DNA from: CAVQGZ01 sp964356295
GTDB lineage: Bacteria; Actinomycetota; Actinomycetes; Jiangellales; Jiangellaceae
NCBI GenBank assembly: GCA_964356295.1
Contig: CAYHHE010000009.1
Location: 1 to 46,987 of the forward strand
DNA length: 46,987 nucleotides
Direction of reading: 5' to 3'
Every line of letters begins with the position of its first letter. The stretch's first letter is position 1. Made by a program: the position numbers and the translations under genes. Of the stretch, positions 25,410 to 32,699 are shown one piece after another. The notes under the pieces were generated by a model. The model was not told the origin of the DNA. It made no database searches and saw only the letters and a list, made by a program, of their open reading frames with translations.

Positions 25410-25832
25410 TCAGCCGGGCTGGTCGGCCGAGGTGTCGGGCCGCAGGTCCAGGGCGATCCCGTTGATGCAGTAGCGCTGGTCAGTGGGGGTGTCGAAGCCC
25501 TCGCCCTCGAAGACGTGCCCGAGGTGCGACCCGCAGCTCGCGCAGCGCACCTCGGTGCGAACCATGAACAGGCTGCGGTCGCGGATGAGCTCCACCCGGT
25601 CCGCGGCCATCGGGGTGTAGAAGGCCGGCCAGCCGCAGTGCGCGTCGAACTTGTGCTCGCTGCGAAACAGCTCGCTCCCGCATGCCCGGCAGCGGTAGAT
25701 GCCGACCGTGGGGTCGTGCTCGTAAGCGCTGCTACCCGGACGTTCGGTGCCGGCTTCGCGCAGCACGTGGTACTCCTGCGGGGACAGGATGGCGCGCCAC
25801 TCGTCCGGGGTCTTCTCGAGCTGGTAGGCCAC
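25410..25832 (-). CDS. msrB: Peptide-methionine (R)-S-oxide reductase
   Basis: The 140-aa enzyme reduces the R form of methionine sulfoxide in proteins. The structural zinc ligands are Cys48/Cys51 (YRCRACGSEL) and Cys97/Cys100 (VRCASCGSHLGHVF). The catalytic Cys122 is in DQRYCINGIALDL, and the GWPAF block precedes FYTP. The position after the catalytic YCIN, often Ser in the family, is Gly here; I cannot say whether it matters. GTG 25832 has no Shine-Dalgarno sequence, but TAGCGT lies six bases upstream on the minus strand. It converges with the unknown gene at 24995, and msrB also lies beside hemQ in mycobacteria (Rv2674). Confidence 0.94.
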   Translation of the reverse strand: MAYQLEKTPDEWRAILSPQEYHVLREAGTERPGSSAYEHDPTVGIYRCRACGSELFRSEHKFDAHCGWPAFYTPMAADRVELIRDRSLFMVRTEVRCASCGSHLGHVFEGEGFDTPTDQRYCINGIALDLRPDTSADQPG

Positions 25833-25838
25833 GGGGCC

Positions 25839-25844
25839 ACGCTA
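25839..25844 (-). promoter_or_regulatory. Leaderless-type -10 box (TAGCGT) of msrB
   Basis: On the minus strand TAGCGT is followed by 6 nt and then GTG 25832. The divergent polymerase gene has the same hexamer and spacing at 25973. Confidence 0.5.
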
Positions 25845-25972
25845 GGTGCGCCGCTGGGGCCCCGCACCCCGACGACCGCGGCCCCGCCGTGAGCGAGGTG
25901 GTGCAGCGGCGGCTCACCACCGTGGCAGGAATCGAGTGGGTCGTGCGTCCAGCGGCGGCGTGAGCAGGACCG

Positions 25973-25978
25973 TAGCGT
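25973..25978 (+). promoter_or_regulatory. Leaderless-type -10 box (TAGCGT) of the LigD-type polymerase gene
   Basis: TAGCGT is followed by 6 nt and then ATG 25985. No Shine-Dalgarno sequence is present. Confidence 0.5.
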
Positions 25979-25984
25979 GCGGGT

Positions 25985-27031
25985 ATGGCGTCGGCCGGGC
26001 AGCCCATCATGATCGAGGTGGACGGTCGGGACGTCCGGGTGTCCAACCCGGACAAGGTGTACTTCCCCGACGCCCCTGCCGGCCCGATCACCAAGCGTGA
26101 GCTCGTCGAGTACTACCTCGCTGTGGGCCCGGCGATCGTGCGTGCGTTGCGCCATCGTCCGACCTACCTGCAGCGCTTCCCCGACGGGATCGACGGCGAG
26201 GAGGTCTACCAGAAGCGGCTGCCTGGGCACGCCCCGCCGTGGATCGAGACGTGCCGGGTGCGGTTCCCGTCCGGGCGGCACGCGGACGCGCTGCAGGTCA
26301 CCGGTCCTGCGGACGTCGTGTGGTCGGCGAACCTCGGCTGCGTCACCTTCCACCCCTGGCACGCCAGGTGCGCCGACACCGAGCATCCGGACGAGCTGCG
26401 CATCGACCTCGACCCGCAGCCGGGGACGGGTTTCGACGACGCCCGGCACGTGGCCCTCGAGCACGTGCGGCCGCTGCTGGACGAGCTCGGCTACGTGGGG
26501 TACCCGAAGACCAGCGGTGGACGAGGCGTCCACGTCTACGTGCGGATCGAACCCCGGTGGTCCTTCGTCGAGGTGCGGCGGGCAGCGATCGCGTTCGCCC
26601 GCGAGGTGGACCGTCGGGCCGGCGGGCGAGTGACCACGGCGTGGTGGAAGGAGGAGCGCGGCTCGGCGGTGTTCGTCGACTACAACCAGAACGCGCGCGA
26701 CCGGACGATCGCCTCGGCCTGGTCGGTGCGACGACAACCCTCGGCAACGGTGTCGACGCCGCTGACCTGGCAGGAGCTCATCGACGTCGAGCCCCGGGAC
26801 TGCACGTTGCGGTCCGTCCCCGGCCTGCTCACCGAGCGAGGTGATCCGCAGGCGCGGATGGACGACCGCCACTTCTCCCTCGAGCCGTTGCTCGAGATGG
26901 CCGAGGAGGACGAGGCGGGCGGCCTGCGCGACCTGCCGTATCCACCGAACTACCCGAAGATGCCGGGCGAGCCGAAACGGGTGCAGCCCAGCCGGGACCG
27001 GGACCTGAAGAGGAACGACGCAGGCCAGTAG
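25985..27031 (+). CDS. Stand-alone LigD-type DNA polymerase/primase domain
   Basis: The 348-aa protein belongs to the archaeo-eukaryotic primase family that serves as the polymerase domain of LigD in bacterial end joining, filling gaps with a preference for ribonucleotides. Visible blocks are VSNPDKVYFPDA and TYLQRFPDGIDGEEVYQKRL, the metal-binding pair Asp141/Asp143 in LRIDLDPQPGTGFDDAR, the nucleotide-binding KTSGGRGVHVYVRI, and the third acidic residue Asp232 in SAVFVDYNQNARDRTIASAW. No ligase or nuclease domain is attached, unlike full LigD. A LigC-type ligase is encoded separately at 35715-36851. No Ku gene lies in the window. The end converges with the VWA gene across a hairpin. Confidence 0.92.
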   Translation: MASAGQPIMIEVDGRDVRVSNPDKVYFPDAPAGPITKRELVEYYLAVGPAIVRALRHRPTYLQRFPDGIDGEEVYQKRLPGHAPPWIETCRVRFPSGRHADALQVTGPADVVWSANLGCVTFHPWHARCADTEHPDELRIDLDPQPGTGFDDARHVALEHVRPLLDELGYVGYPKTSGGRGVHVYVRIEPRWSFVEVRRAAIAFAREVDRRAGGRVTTAWWKEERGSAVFVDYNQNARDRTIASAWSVRRQPSATVSTPLTWQELIDVEPRDCTLRSVPGLLTERGDPQARMDDRHFSLEPLLEMAEEDEAGGLRDLPYPPNYPKMPGEPKRVQPSRDRDLKRNDAGQ

Positions 27032-27037
27032 CAGCAC

Positions 27038-27100
27038 GCCTCGTCTTCCAGGGCGACATCGCCGGCGCTCCATCCTGGCAGCGGGGGCCTGCGATGAGGC
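27038..27100. terminator. Hairpin between the convergent polymerase and VWA genes
   Basis: GCCTCGTC (27038-27045) pairs with GATGAGGC (27093-27100) with one G-T pair. Inside, CCAGG (27048-27052) pairs with CCTGG (27074-27078), and GGCGA/TCGCC forms a tight stem at 27052-27063 as an alternative fold. The position between two converging stops fits a two-way terminator. Confidence 0.4.
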
Positions 27101-27110
27101 TCCAGAGGGG

Positions 27111-28838
27111 TCAGGGGGCGCAGTTGGGGCGGCATCGGCGCTCGACCATGGCGTCGAGGAACACCGTCTGGATGTCCTTGGGGTCCAACGCCTGGTAGGC
27201 CTTGCCCCCGGTGAGCTCAGAGATCTGCTGCAGCGTCGCGATGTCAGCGTCCGGTCCCATGCCGATCGTGATGATGGAGACAGGTTGGGCCGGGTCGAAC
27301 TCGGCACGCAGCGTCTGCAGCAGCGTCGGAAGGTCGATCCCGACCCGGTCGTCCTCGTTGCGGCCGTCGGTGAGCAGCACCACCGAGTTGACGCGCGACG
27401 GGTCGTACCCGGTGCGCATCGAGCGGAACGCGGCCAGGGTGGTGTCGTAGAGGCCGGTACCCCCGCCCACCTGTGCTGGCAGCGTGGCGGCCTGCGCGTA
27501 GAGCACGTCGCGTCGCGTCTTGTCCCCGACGCCGTCGCCGAGCGGACCCACCTCCACCAGGGAGAGCCAGTCAGCCGGCGGCGCCTTGAGCTCGGAGAAG
27601 GCCCACAGCCCGATCTGTGCGCTGTCGGGGTAGAGCCGCAGGGCTGCGACGGCGGCGTCGCGGGCAAGCTCGATACGGGTGCGGCCGTTGCCGGCATCCT
27701 GGTCCATCGAGCCGGAGACATCGATGACTGTCAGCATCCGAGCCTCGAGGGTCACCGCACTCCACGTGCGCAGGGCGTCCTCGGCCAGCTCGACGGTGGG
27801 TGCGGGGAGCGCCGTGGGCTGCTCGGCCCTGACCATTCCCATGTCGTCGACGTCGGTGGCGCCCATCGTCCCGTCGGAGGCCCGGAACCCGGCCTGCTGC
27901 GCAACCTGGCCCGCCCGCTCGGACAGCAGCGCGTCGGCAACTGCCTGCGCTGCCTCGTCGGTCCCCTCCGGCTCGTCCGGTCCGCTCAGCCTCAGCACCG
28001 GGTAGTCGAACAGCGTCGTGCCCTCCGCCGGGTAGACCGCTGACACGTCGGCGTCCTCGCTCTGCGTGCGCTCGACCACCGACTGCTCGGTCGTGGTGAA
28101 CATCGCACTGGTGGCGGGGTCGGCGGTGAGGGCGAAGGCGTCGTCCACGGACGGGACCAGTCCCCGGCTCAGGGCGACGTAGGACTGCACCAGGGGCAGC
28201 GGCGGGTCCTGCCCCGGCTGCCCGCCCAGCAGGGTCTCCAGCGACGTGAGGGTGGTCAGGCCCTCGGTGCTGGCCTCGGGGTCGACCAGGGCGACCGGAA
28301 TCACGCCGGACAGCACCTGCTTCCAGGACGCCTCGGCCGGACCCTCGGCCGGGGCCCCGGTCAGCTGCTGGACCGCCGCCGGGGTGGCGGCGAGGACGAG
28401 GGGGGAGGAGGCCATCGAGCCGAGGTTCTCGACCGTGAGGTCGCTGTCCTGCTCGTCGAGGTAGCCAGCCCACAGGGAGGCGTCGGCAACCCACAGCACC
28501 GGGGAGTCCTCGGACGGGTCGCCTGCCACCATGGTTGCCGAGTCCACCGCTGAGACCTGCACATCGGTGCAGGCTCCGGCGACCGGTTCCTTCTGATCCG
28601 CGAGCACCTCCTCCACGACAGGCGCGATCGCCGGGGCGGCCGCCACTGTCAGCGTGCGGCGCTCGTCGCAGGATTCGCGCGCCGCCGCTGCCTGTGGGGA
28701 GTCCTCGCCCCCGTCGTCGCTGGCCAGGACAACCCCGACAGCAGCAGCCGTCACCGCGACTGCGCCCGCGCCAGCGGCCACCCATGGACCGCGACGAGGC
28801 GCCCGTGGATGATCGGGGGATCGATGGCGGCCGGACAT
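27111..28838 (-). CDS. Secreted or membrane-anchored substrate-binding protein with C-terminal VWA domain
   Basis: The 575-aa product has a basic N-terminus and one hydrophobic segment (residues 18-40) that could be a signal anchor. A periplasmic-binding-like domain follows, about 60-355 (TLTVAAAPAIAPVVEEVL, VLWVADASLWAGYL, SSPLVLAATPAAVQQL, DYPVLRLSGPD). A von Willebrand factor A domain starts near 365, with the MIDAS metal site DVSGSMD (Asp373, Ser375, Ser377), then GGGTGLYDTTLAAFRSM and VVLLTDGRNEDDRVG. The combination suggests an outside-facing protein that binds a ligand or protein partner through Mg2+. ATG 28838 has GGAGGG upstream. The role is unknown. The C-terminus holds two cysteines (RRCRPNCAP) that could form a disulfide. 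Confidence 0.85.
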   Translation of the reverse strand: MSGRHRSPDHPRAPRRGPWVAAGAGAVAVTAAAVGVVLASDDGGEDSPQAAAARESCDERRTLTVAAAPAIAPVVEEVLADQKEPVAGACTDVQVSAVDSATMVAGDPSEDSPVLWVADASLWAGYLDEQDSDLTVENLGSMASSPLVLAATPAAVQQLTGAPAEGPAEASWKQVLSGVIPVALVDPEASTEGLTTLTSLETLLGGQPGQDPPLPLVQSYVALSRGLVPSVDDAFALTADPATSAMFTTTEQSVVERTQSEDADVSAVYPAEGTTLFDYPVLRLSGPDEPEGTDEAAQAVADALLSERAGQVAQQAGFRASDGTMGATDVDDMGMVRAEQPTALPAPTVELAEDALRTWSAVTLEARMLTVIDVSGSMDQDAGNGRTRIELARDAAVAALRLYPDSAQIGLWAFSELKAPPADWLSLVEVGPLGDGVGDKTRRDVLYAQAATLPAQVGGGTGLYDTTLAAFRSMRTGYDPSRVNSVVLLTDGRNEDDRVGIDLPTLLQTLRAEFDPAQPVSIITIGMGPDADIATLQQISELTGGKAYQALDPKDIQTVFLDAMVERRCRPNCAP

Positions 28839-28911
28839 GCAGCCCTCCGGAGACGACGAGGGGATGTGAGGGGAAGTGCAACGATGGTAACCCGGCGTCA
28901 GGAGTGCTCTG

Positions 28912-30744
28912 TCAGTCCTGCAGCGCCTGGATGACCGCGTTCGCCCGGCGCAGGCGGGCGGACAGCAGCCGGGCGACCTCGAGCATCAGCGCCTCGTAGG
29001 TGTCGCGGTGGGAGTCACGCAACGTGTCCAGCGCAGCGGCGTCCAAGGTGTGCAGCAGGGCTGGGGTCTCGGTCACCACCCTCGCCGACCGGGCAAACCC
29101 GTCGATCATCGAGACCTCTCCGAGGACTCCGCCGGCTCCGATGCCACTGACGCGCCGCCAGGTCCGCCTCGGGGTGCGCACCAGCACCGACACCTCCCCG
29201 GCGCTCACCCACACCAACCCGTTCGGGTCGGACCCGGCGTCCATGACGATGCTCCCGGCGGGCCGTACCTCGGTGGCCAGCAGCCGGACCAGCGCCTTCT
29301 GGTGCTCCGGTGCCAGGTCGCAGATCAGCTCGTGCTCCTCCAGCGCGAGCGCCGCGTCCGGCAGCCCACCCTGTCGACCCTGCTCGGCCAGCAGCGCTGC
29401 CTCGAATCCGCTGAGCGCGTGGTCGCGATCTGAGACCTGCAGCACGTCCGCGAGCCCCGCAGCGATGCGCACCTGTCGAGCGACGGAGCGGGGGTCGACG
29501 ACCGCGACGTGTGAGCCGCCGGCGAGGAGCTGCGCAAGGGTCTCGTCCAGGACGCCGACGGCCTGGGGGTGCACGGCTCCGAGATGGCCGACGTCGAGCA
29601 GGATGAACCAGGGTCCGCCCTCGTCGTCGAAGGCCTCGAGCAGTCGGTGCGACAGCGTCTCGACCGCCAGGTCGTGCAGCGGCCCCTGCAGCTCGATGAC
29701 GTGGATCCGTTCGGCCTGTGCCTCGAGCATCGCGCGCTCCTCCGCCGTCCAGGAGGCCACCGATCGCGTCGTGACCCCCGTGGTCCAGCGGCGGACCGGG
29801 GAGGCCGACGGTCCGGTCGGCGCGAACAGGTGCAGGCCGAGGTCGGCGGAGAGGGCCTGGCAGGCCAGCACGCCGCGCACGCTGTTGCCCTGCCGGTCCA
29901 ACGGTGGGCTCCACACCCCGAGGCCGAACTGCCCGGGCAGCACGGCAAGAACGCCGCCGGACACCCCGCTCTTGGCGGGCAGGCCGACCCGGAACAGCCA
30001 GGTACCGGCCGCGTCGTACATCCCGCAGGTGGTCATGACGCTGAGCACGGGCTCGATGACCTCGGCCGGGACGACCCGACGGCCGGTGACAGGGTTGACG
30101 CCGCCGGCAGCGAGCGTCGCAGCCATCCTCGCCAGGTCGTCGCTGGTGACCACGACCGAGCACTGCGCGAAGTACACCGCCAAGGCGTCCTGCACGGGCA
30201 ACGTGAGCGACCCCGCCCCGCGCATGAGGTACGCAAGCGCCCTGTTGCGGTCCCCGGTCTCTGCCTCCGACGCGAGCACATCCTCGTCGATGCTCAGATC
30301 CCGCCCGGCGAAGCCGGACAGCCCGGACAGGATCCGGGCCTGCTTGTCCTGCGGTGAACGCCCGGCGACCAGGCAGGCGGTCTCGATGGCGCCCGCGTTG
30401 ACCATCGGGTTGAGCGGGCGTCCCGTCCCGGTCTCCAACGTCACCGCGTTGAACGCATCCCCGGTCGGCTCGGTGCCCACCCGCGCCAGCACGGCCTCGA
30501 TGCCCGAGTCGGCCAGCGCCAGGGCGTACACGAACGGTTTGGACACGGACTGGATGGTGAACTCGCTCGCGCTGTCACCGGCGCAGTAGAGCCGTCCGGA
30601 GGCCGTGACCAGCGAGATCGCGAAGCCGCTGGGGTCAGCCGCGGCCAGCGCCGGGATGTAGGAGGCCACCTCGCCGTCCTGCACGACCCCGAGGCGGTCG
30701 TGCAGCGACTGCAGTCGGGACGAGAGGGGATGCCGGACGGGCAC
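28912..30744 (-). CDS. glsA: Glutaminase with STAS and cyclic-nucleotide-binding domains
   Basis: The 610-aa product has three domains. Residues about 1-305 are a serine-type glutaminase (glutamine to glutamate plus ammonia) with the catalytic Ser66-x-x-Lys69 in FTIQSVSKPFVYALAL, NPMVNAGAIETACLV, YFAQCSVVVTSDDLARMAAT, TCGMYDAAGTWLFRVGLPAKSG-type blocks and GNSVRGVLACQALS. Residues about 340-450 form a STAS domain (IHVIELQGPLHDLAVETLSH, LLDVGHLGAVHPQA). Residues about 480-600 form a cNMP-binding, Crp-like domain (LAPEHQKALVRLLATEVRPA, LVWVSAGEVSVLV, GAGGVLGEVSMIDGFARSAR). Nitrogen release may thus be tuned by an anti-sigma-like partner and a nucleotide. GTG 30744 is a guess; the frame is open further upstream. 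Confidence 0.88.
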   Translation of the reverse strand: MPVRHPLSSRLQSLHDRLGVVQDGEVASYIPALAAADPSGFAISLVTASGRLYCAGDSASEFTIQSVSKPFVYALALADSGIEAVLARVGTEPTGDAFNAVTLETGTGRPLNPMVNAGAIETACLVAGRSPQDKQARILSGLSGFAGRDLSIDEDVLASEAETGDRNRALAYLMRGAGSLTLPVQDALAVYFAQCSVVVTSDDLARMAATLAAGGVNPVTGRRVVPAEVIEPVLSVMTTCGMYDAAGTWLFRVGLPAKSGVSGGVLAVLPGQFGLGVWSPPLDRQGNSVRGVLACQALSADLGLHLFAPTGPSASPVRRWTTGVTTRSVASWTAEERAMLEAQAERIHVIELQGPLHDLAVETLSHRLLEAFDDEGGPWFILLDVGHLGAVHPQAVGVLDETLAQLLAGGSHVAVVDPRSVARQVRIAAGLADVLQVSDRDHALSGFEAALLAEQGRQGGLPDAALALEEHELICDLAPEHQKALVRLLATEVRPAGSIVMDAGSDPNGLVWVSAGEVSVLVRTPRRTWRRVSGIGAGGVLGEVSMIDGFARSARVVTETPALLHTLDAAALDTLRDSHRDTYEALMLEVARLLSARLRRANAVIQALQD

Positions 30745-30879
30745 GGGCGGTACACGAGCACCCCGGCGTTTCGCGCGGGTTGCGCCAGCGCGACGGGCCT
30801 GTGACACAAGAGGACAACCGTGCACAGGGACCGCATCAGCAGCAGGACTGGCTGGTGATCGCTACCCTCCGGGCCTGCA

Positions 30880-30902
30880 GGCGCCGCCATCGAGGCGGTG
30901 CC
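30880..30902. repeat. Small hairpin in the glutaminase/PfkB divergent gap
   Basis: GGCGCCGCC (30880-30888) pairs with GGCGGTGCC (30894-30902) with one G-T pair and a 5-nt loop. It follows TACCCT at 30863-30868, a possible -10, so it could lie in the 5' leader of the kinase mRNA. Otherwise the 223-bp gap holds no convincing gene. Confidence 0.35.
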
Positions 30903-30967
30903 ACCCTTGAGGCAGTGAGGACGGTCTGCGTCGTGGACCCCATCGACCGCACGTTCCATCTTCGCTG

Positions 30968-31897
30968 ATGCCGCGCGTCGCGGTGTGCGGGCCGAGCCCG
31001 TTGCTGGCCACCTCGATCGAGTCGGCACCCGATGGCGTCGGGGACGCGATCGAGGTGGCAGCGGCCGGCCAAGGCGTCTGGGTGGCGACCGCTGCGGCTG
31101 TGATGGGCGCCGAGGTGGTGCTGTGCGGATTGTCCGGCGGTGGGGTGGGACGAGCCTTGGCCCCGCTGCTCGACGCGCTGGCAATCCAGACCCGGCTCGT
31201 GCCGACCACGCAGTGCGCTGGGGGCTACGTGGTTGATCGACGAGGGGGCCGTGACGACGTGGTGGCCACCGCGTGGAGCGCACCCCCGACCCGTGGCGAG
31301 ATAGACGACCTGGTCGGCGTCACCGTGGCGGCCGCCCAGGACAGCGAGGTGCTCGTGGTGTGCAACCCGATGCCCGGCGACCTCCTGCCCCTGGACGTCT
31401 ACGCCACGGTCGTCGGGCAGGCCCGAGCCGCGGGGTGCCGTGTGCTGGTCGACCTGTCCAGCCCGCGCTTGGACTCGGCGCTGCGGGGACGGCCGCACCT
31501 GGTCAAGATCAACGACTGGGAGCTGGCCGAGTTCGCGGTCGGCCCGGTCGCCGACCCGGCGGACCGGGACGCTGCCATCGACCGCATGCGGTCCGGGGGC
31601 GCCGGGTCGGTCGTCGTCACCCGCGGCGACGAGTCCGTCCACGCCGTCGACGAGCTCGGCGCGCGACTCGAGCTCGTTCCTCCGCATCTCGGTCCCGGCG
31701 ACCCTGCGGGCTGCGGTGACGCCATGTCCGGAGCGCTGGCGGCCGCCCTCGCCGAGGAGCGTCCCTGGCTGGAGGCTGTTCGACTCGGTGTCGCCGCTGG
31801 GGCCGCCCACTTCGTCCGTGGCGCCGTGGACGAGGCGTCGCGGCCGTGGGTGGAGGAGCTCGCGCGCCAGGTCACCGCGAGGACGATCAGGGCGTGA
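30968..31897 (+). CDS. PfkB-family carbohydrate/nucleoside kinase
   Basis: The 309-aa protein has a ribokinase-like fold. The N-terminal strand is RVAVCGPSPLLATSIE, followed by GVWVATAAAVMGAEVVLCG. The middle carries VLVDLSSPRLDSALRGRPHLVKINDWELAEF, and the ATP/anion-hole signature near the C-terminus is GDPAGCGDAMSGALAAAL, a variant of the usual GAGD motif with its catalytic Asp. The substrate is not readable; layout resembles 1-phosphofructokinase-like members more than ribokinase. A 17-codon reading frame (GTG 30915 to TGA 30968) ends on the first base of the ATG. The gene converges with the PHP-phosphatase gene, overlapping it by 11 bp. Confidence 0.8.
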   Translation: MPRVAVCGPSPLLATSIESAPDGVGDAIEVAAAGQGVWVATAAAVMGAEVVLCGLSGGGVGRALAPLLDALAIQTRLVPTTQCAGGYVVDRRGGRDDVVATAWSAPPTRGEIDDLVGVTVAAAQDSEVLVVCNPMPGDLLPLDVYATVVGQARAAGCRVLVDLSSPRLDSALRGRPHLVKINDWELAEFAVGPVADPADRDAAIDRMRSGGAGSVVVTRGDESVHAVDELGARLELVPPHLGPGDPAGCGDAMSGALAAALAEERPWLEAVRLGVAAGAAHFVRGAVDEASRPWVEELARQVTARTIRA

Positions 31898-32615
31898 ACG
31901 GGGCCTGCACGTCCAGGCCCGCCACGATCGCCTCTGGTGCGGTGTGCGCGACCCAGTCCAGGTGAGGCTGCATCAGCTCCACCGAGCGCAGGACGTCCAG
32001 ACCCACACTGAGGTCGACGGGTCGACCGTGGCGAGGAGAGTGGGCGTCGCTGCCGAGCACGTGCACCACGCCGGCCCGGGCCAGGATCATCATGCCGATC
32101 GAGGCAGGGTGCTCGGCGAGGGTGGCGGCGGTCACCTGGACCAGCGCGCCGTCGTGGACGAGCGTCACGAGCCGTTGGACCATGTCGTGGCCGAGGTGTC
32201 GCTCCGGGTGGGCGATCAGGCTGCGGAACCCGCGTCGTTCGAGCCGACGGACAGCGGCGTCCAGGTCGTCGGACAACGGTCCGGGCGACGGCTCGAGCAG
32301 GATCCAGTGACCGGCCCCGCCCAGCGACACCGTCCGCAGCTCCTCATCGGTCAGGTGCTCCACGATCGTCTCGGCCACCTCTCCGCCGGGGAGCACCTCG
32401 AGCGGGCACCCGGCCGCCCGCAGCGCGTCGTTGACCTGCGCCACCCGCCACCCGAGCTCGTGGATGCGCACGTCGTGGTCGTGCCGGATGTGCGGGGTCG
32501 CACAGATACGGCTCACCCCGGACGCGGCGCCCGCAACGCCCATGGCCACGGCATCGGACAGGTCGACGGCTCCGTCGTCGAGGCCGGGAAGCAGGTGGCA
32601 GTGCAGGTCGATCAC
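31887..32615 (-). CDS. PHP-domain phosphatase, CpsB/CapC type
   Basis: The 242-aa metal-dependent phosphoesterase has PHP motifs in order: VIDLHCHLLPGLDDGAVDL (His5-x-His7), CATPHIRHDHDV, LLEPSPGPL, SLIAHPERHLGHDM and VVHVLGSDAHSPRHGRP. CpsB/CapC-type enzymes are manganese-dependent protein tyrosine phosphatases that control polysaccharide chain-length kinases; whether that holds here is uncertain because no kinase or capsule gene is nearby. GTG 32615 is chosen because family members begin with this strand; an upstream start at 32666 would add a poor Arg/Trp-rich segment. An 84-bp gap with a hairpin separates it from the GH94 gene. Confidence 0.83.
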   Translation of the reverse strand: MIDLHCHLLPGLDDGAVDLSDAVAMGVAGAASGVSRICATPHIRHDHDVRIHELGWRVAQVNDALRAAGCPLEVLPGGEVAETIVEHLTDEELRTVSLGGAGHWILLEPSPGPLSDDLDAAVRRLERRGFRSLIAHPERHLGHDMVQRLVTLVHDGALVQVTAATLAEHPASIGMMILARAGVVHVLGSDAHSPRHGRPVDLSVGLDVLRSVELMQPHLDWVAHTAPEAIVAGLDVQAPFTP

Positions 32616-32667
32616 GCCTGCCAGCCTGTCGCGCGGGCAGCCGGAGCGCCAGGGACGTCCGACCATT

Positions 32668-32688
32668 GATCGGGGTCTGCCCCCGACC
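32668..32688 (-). terminator. Hairpin downstream of the GH94 gene
   Basis: GATCGGGG (32668-32675) pairs with CCCCGACC (32681-32688) with one G-T mismatch and a 5-nt loop. It begins 12 bp after the GH94 stop in the minus direction. No T-run is seen. Confidence 0.45.
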
Positions 32689-32699
32689 GGCCTGGAGGG

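Noticed and set aside
25889..25963. A 24-codon plus-strand frame (VSEVVQRRLTTVAG...) between msrB and the polymerase gene
   Set aside because: Too short, no start signal and no conservation that I can recognise; it may be chance.
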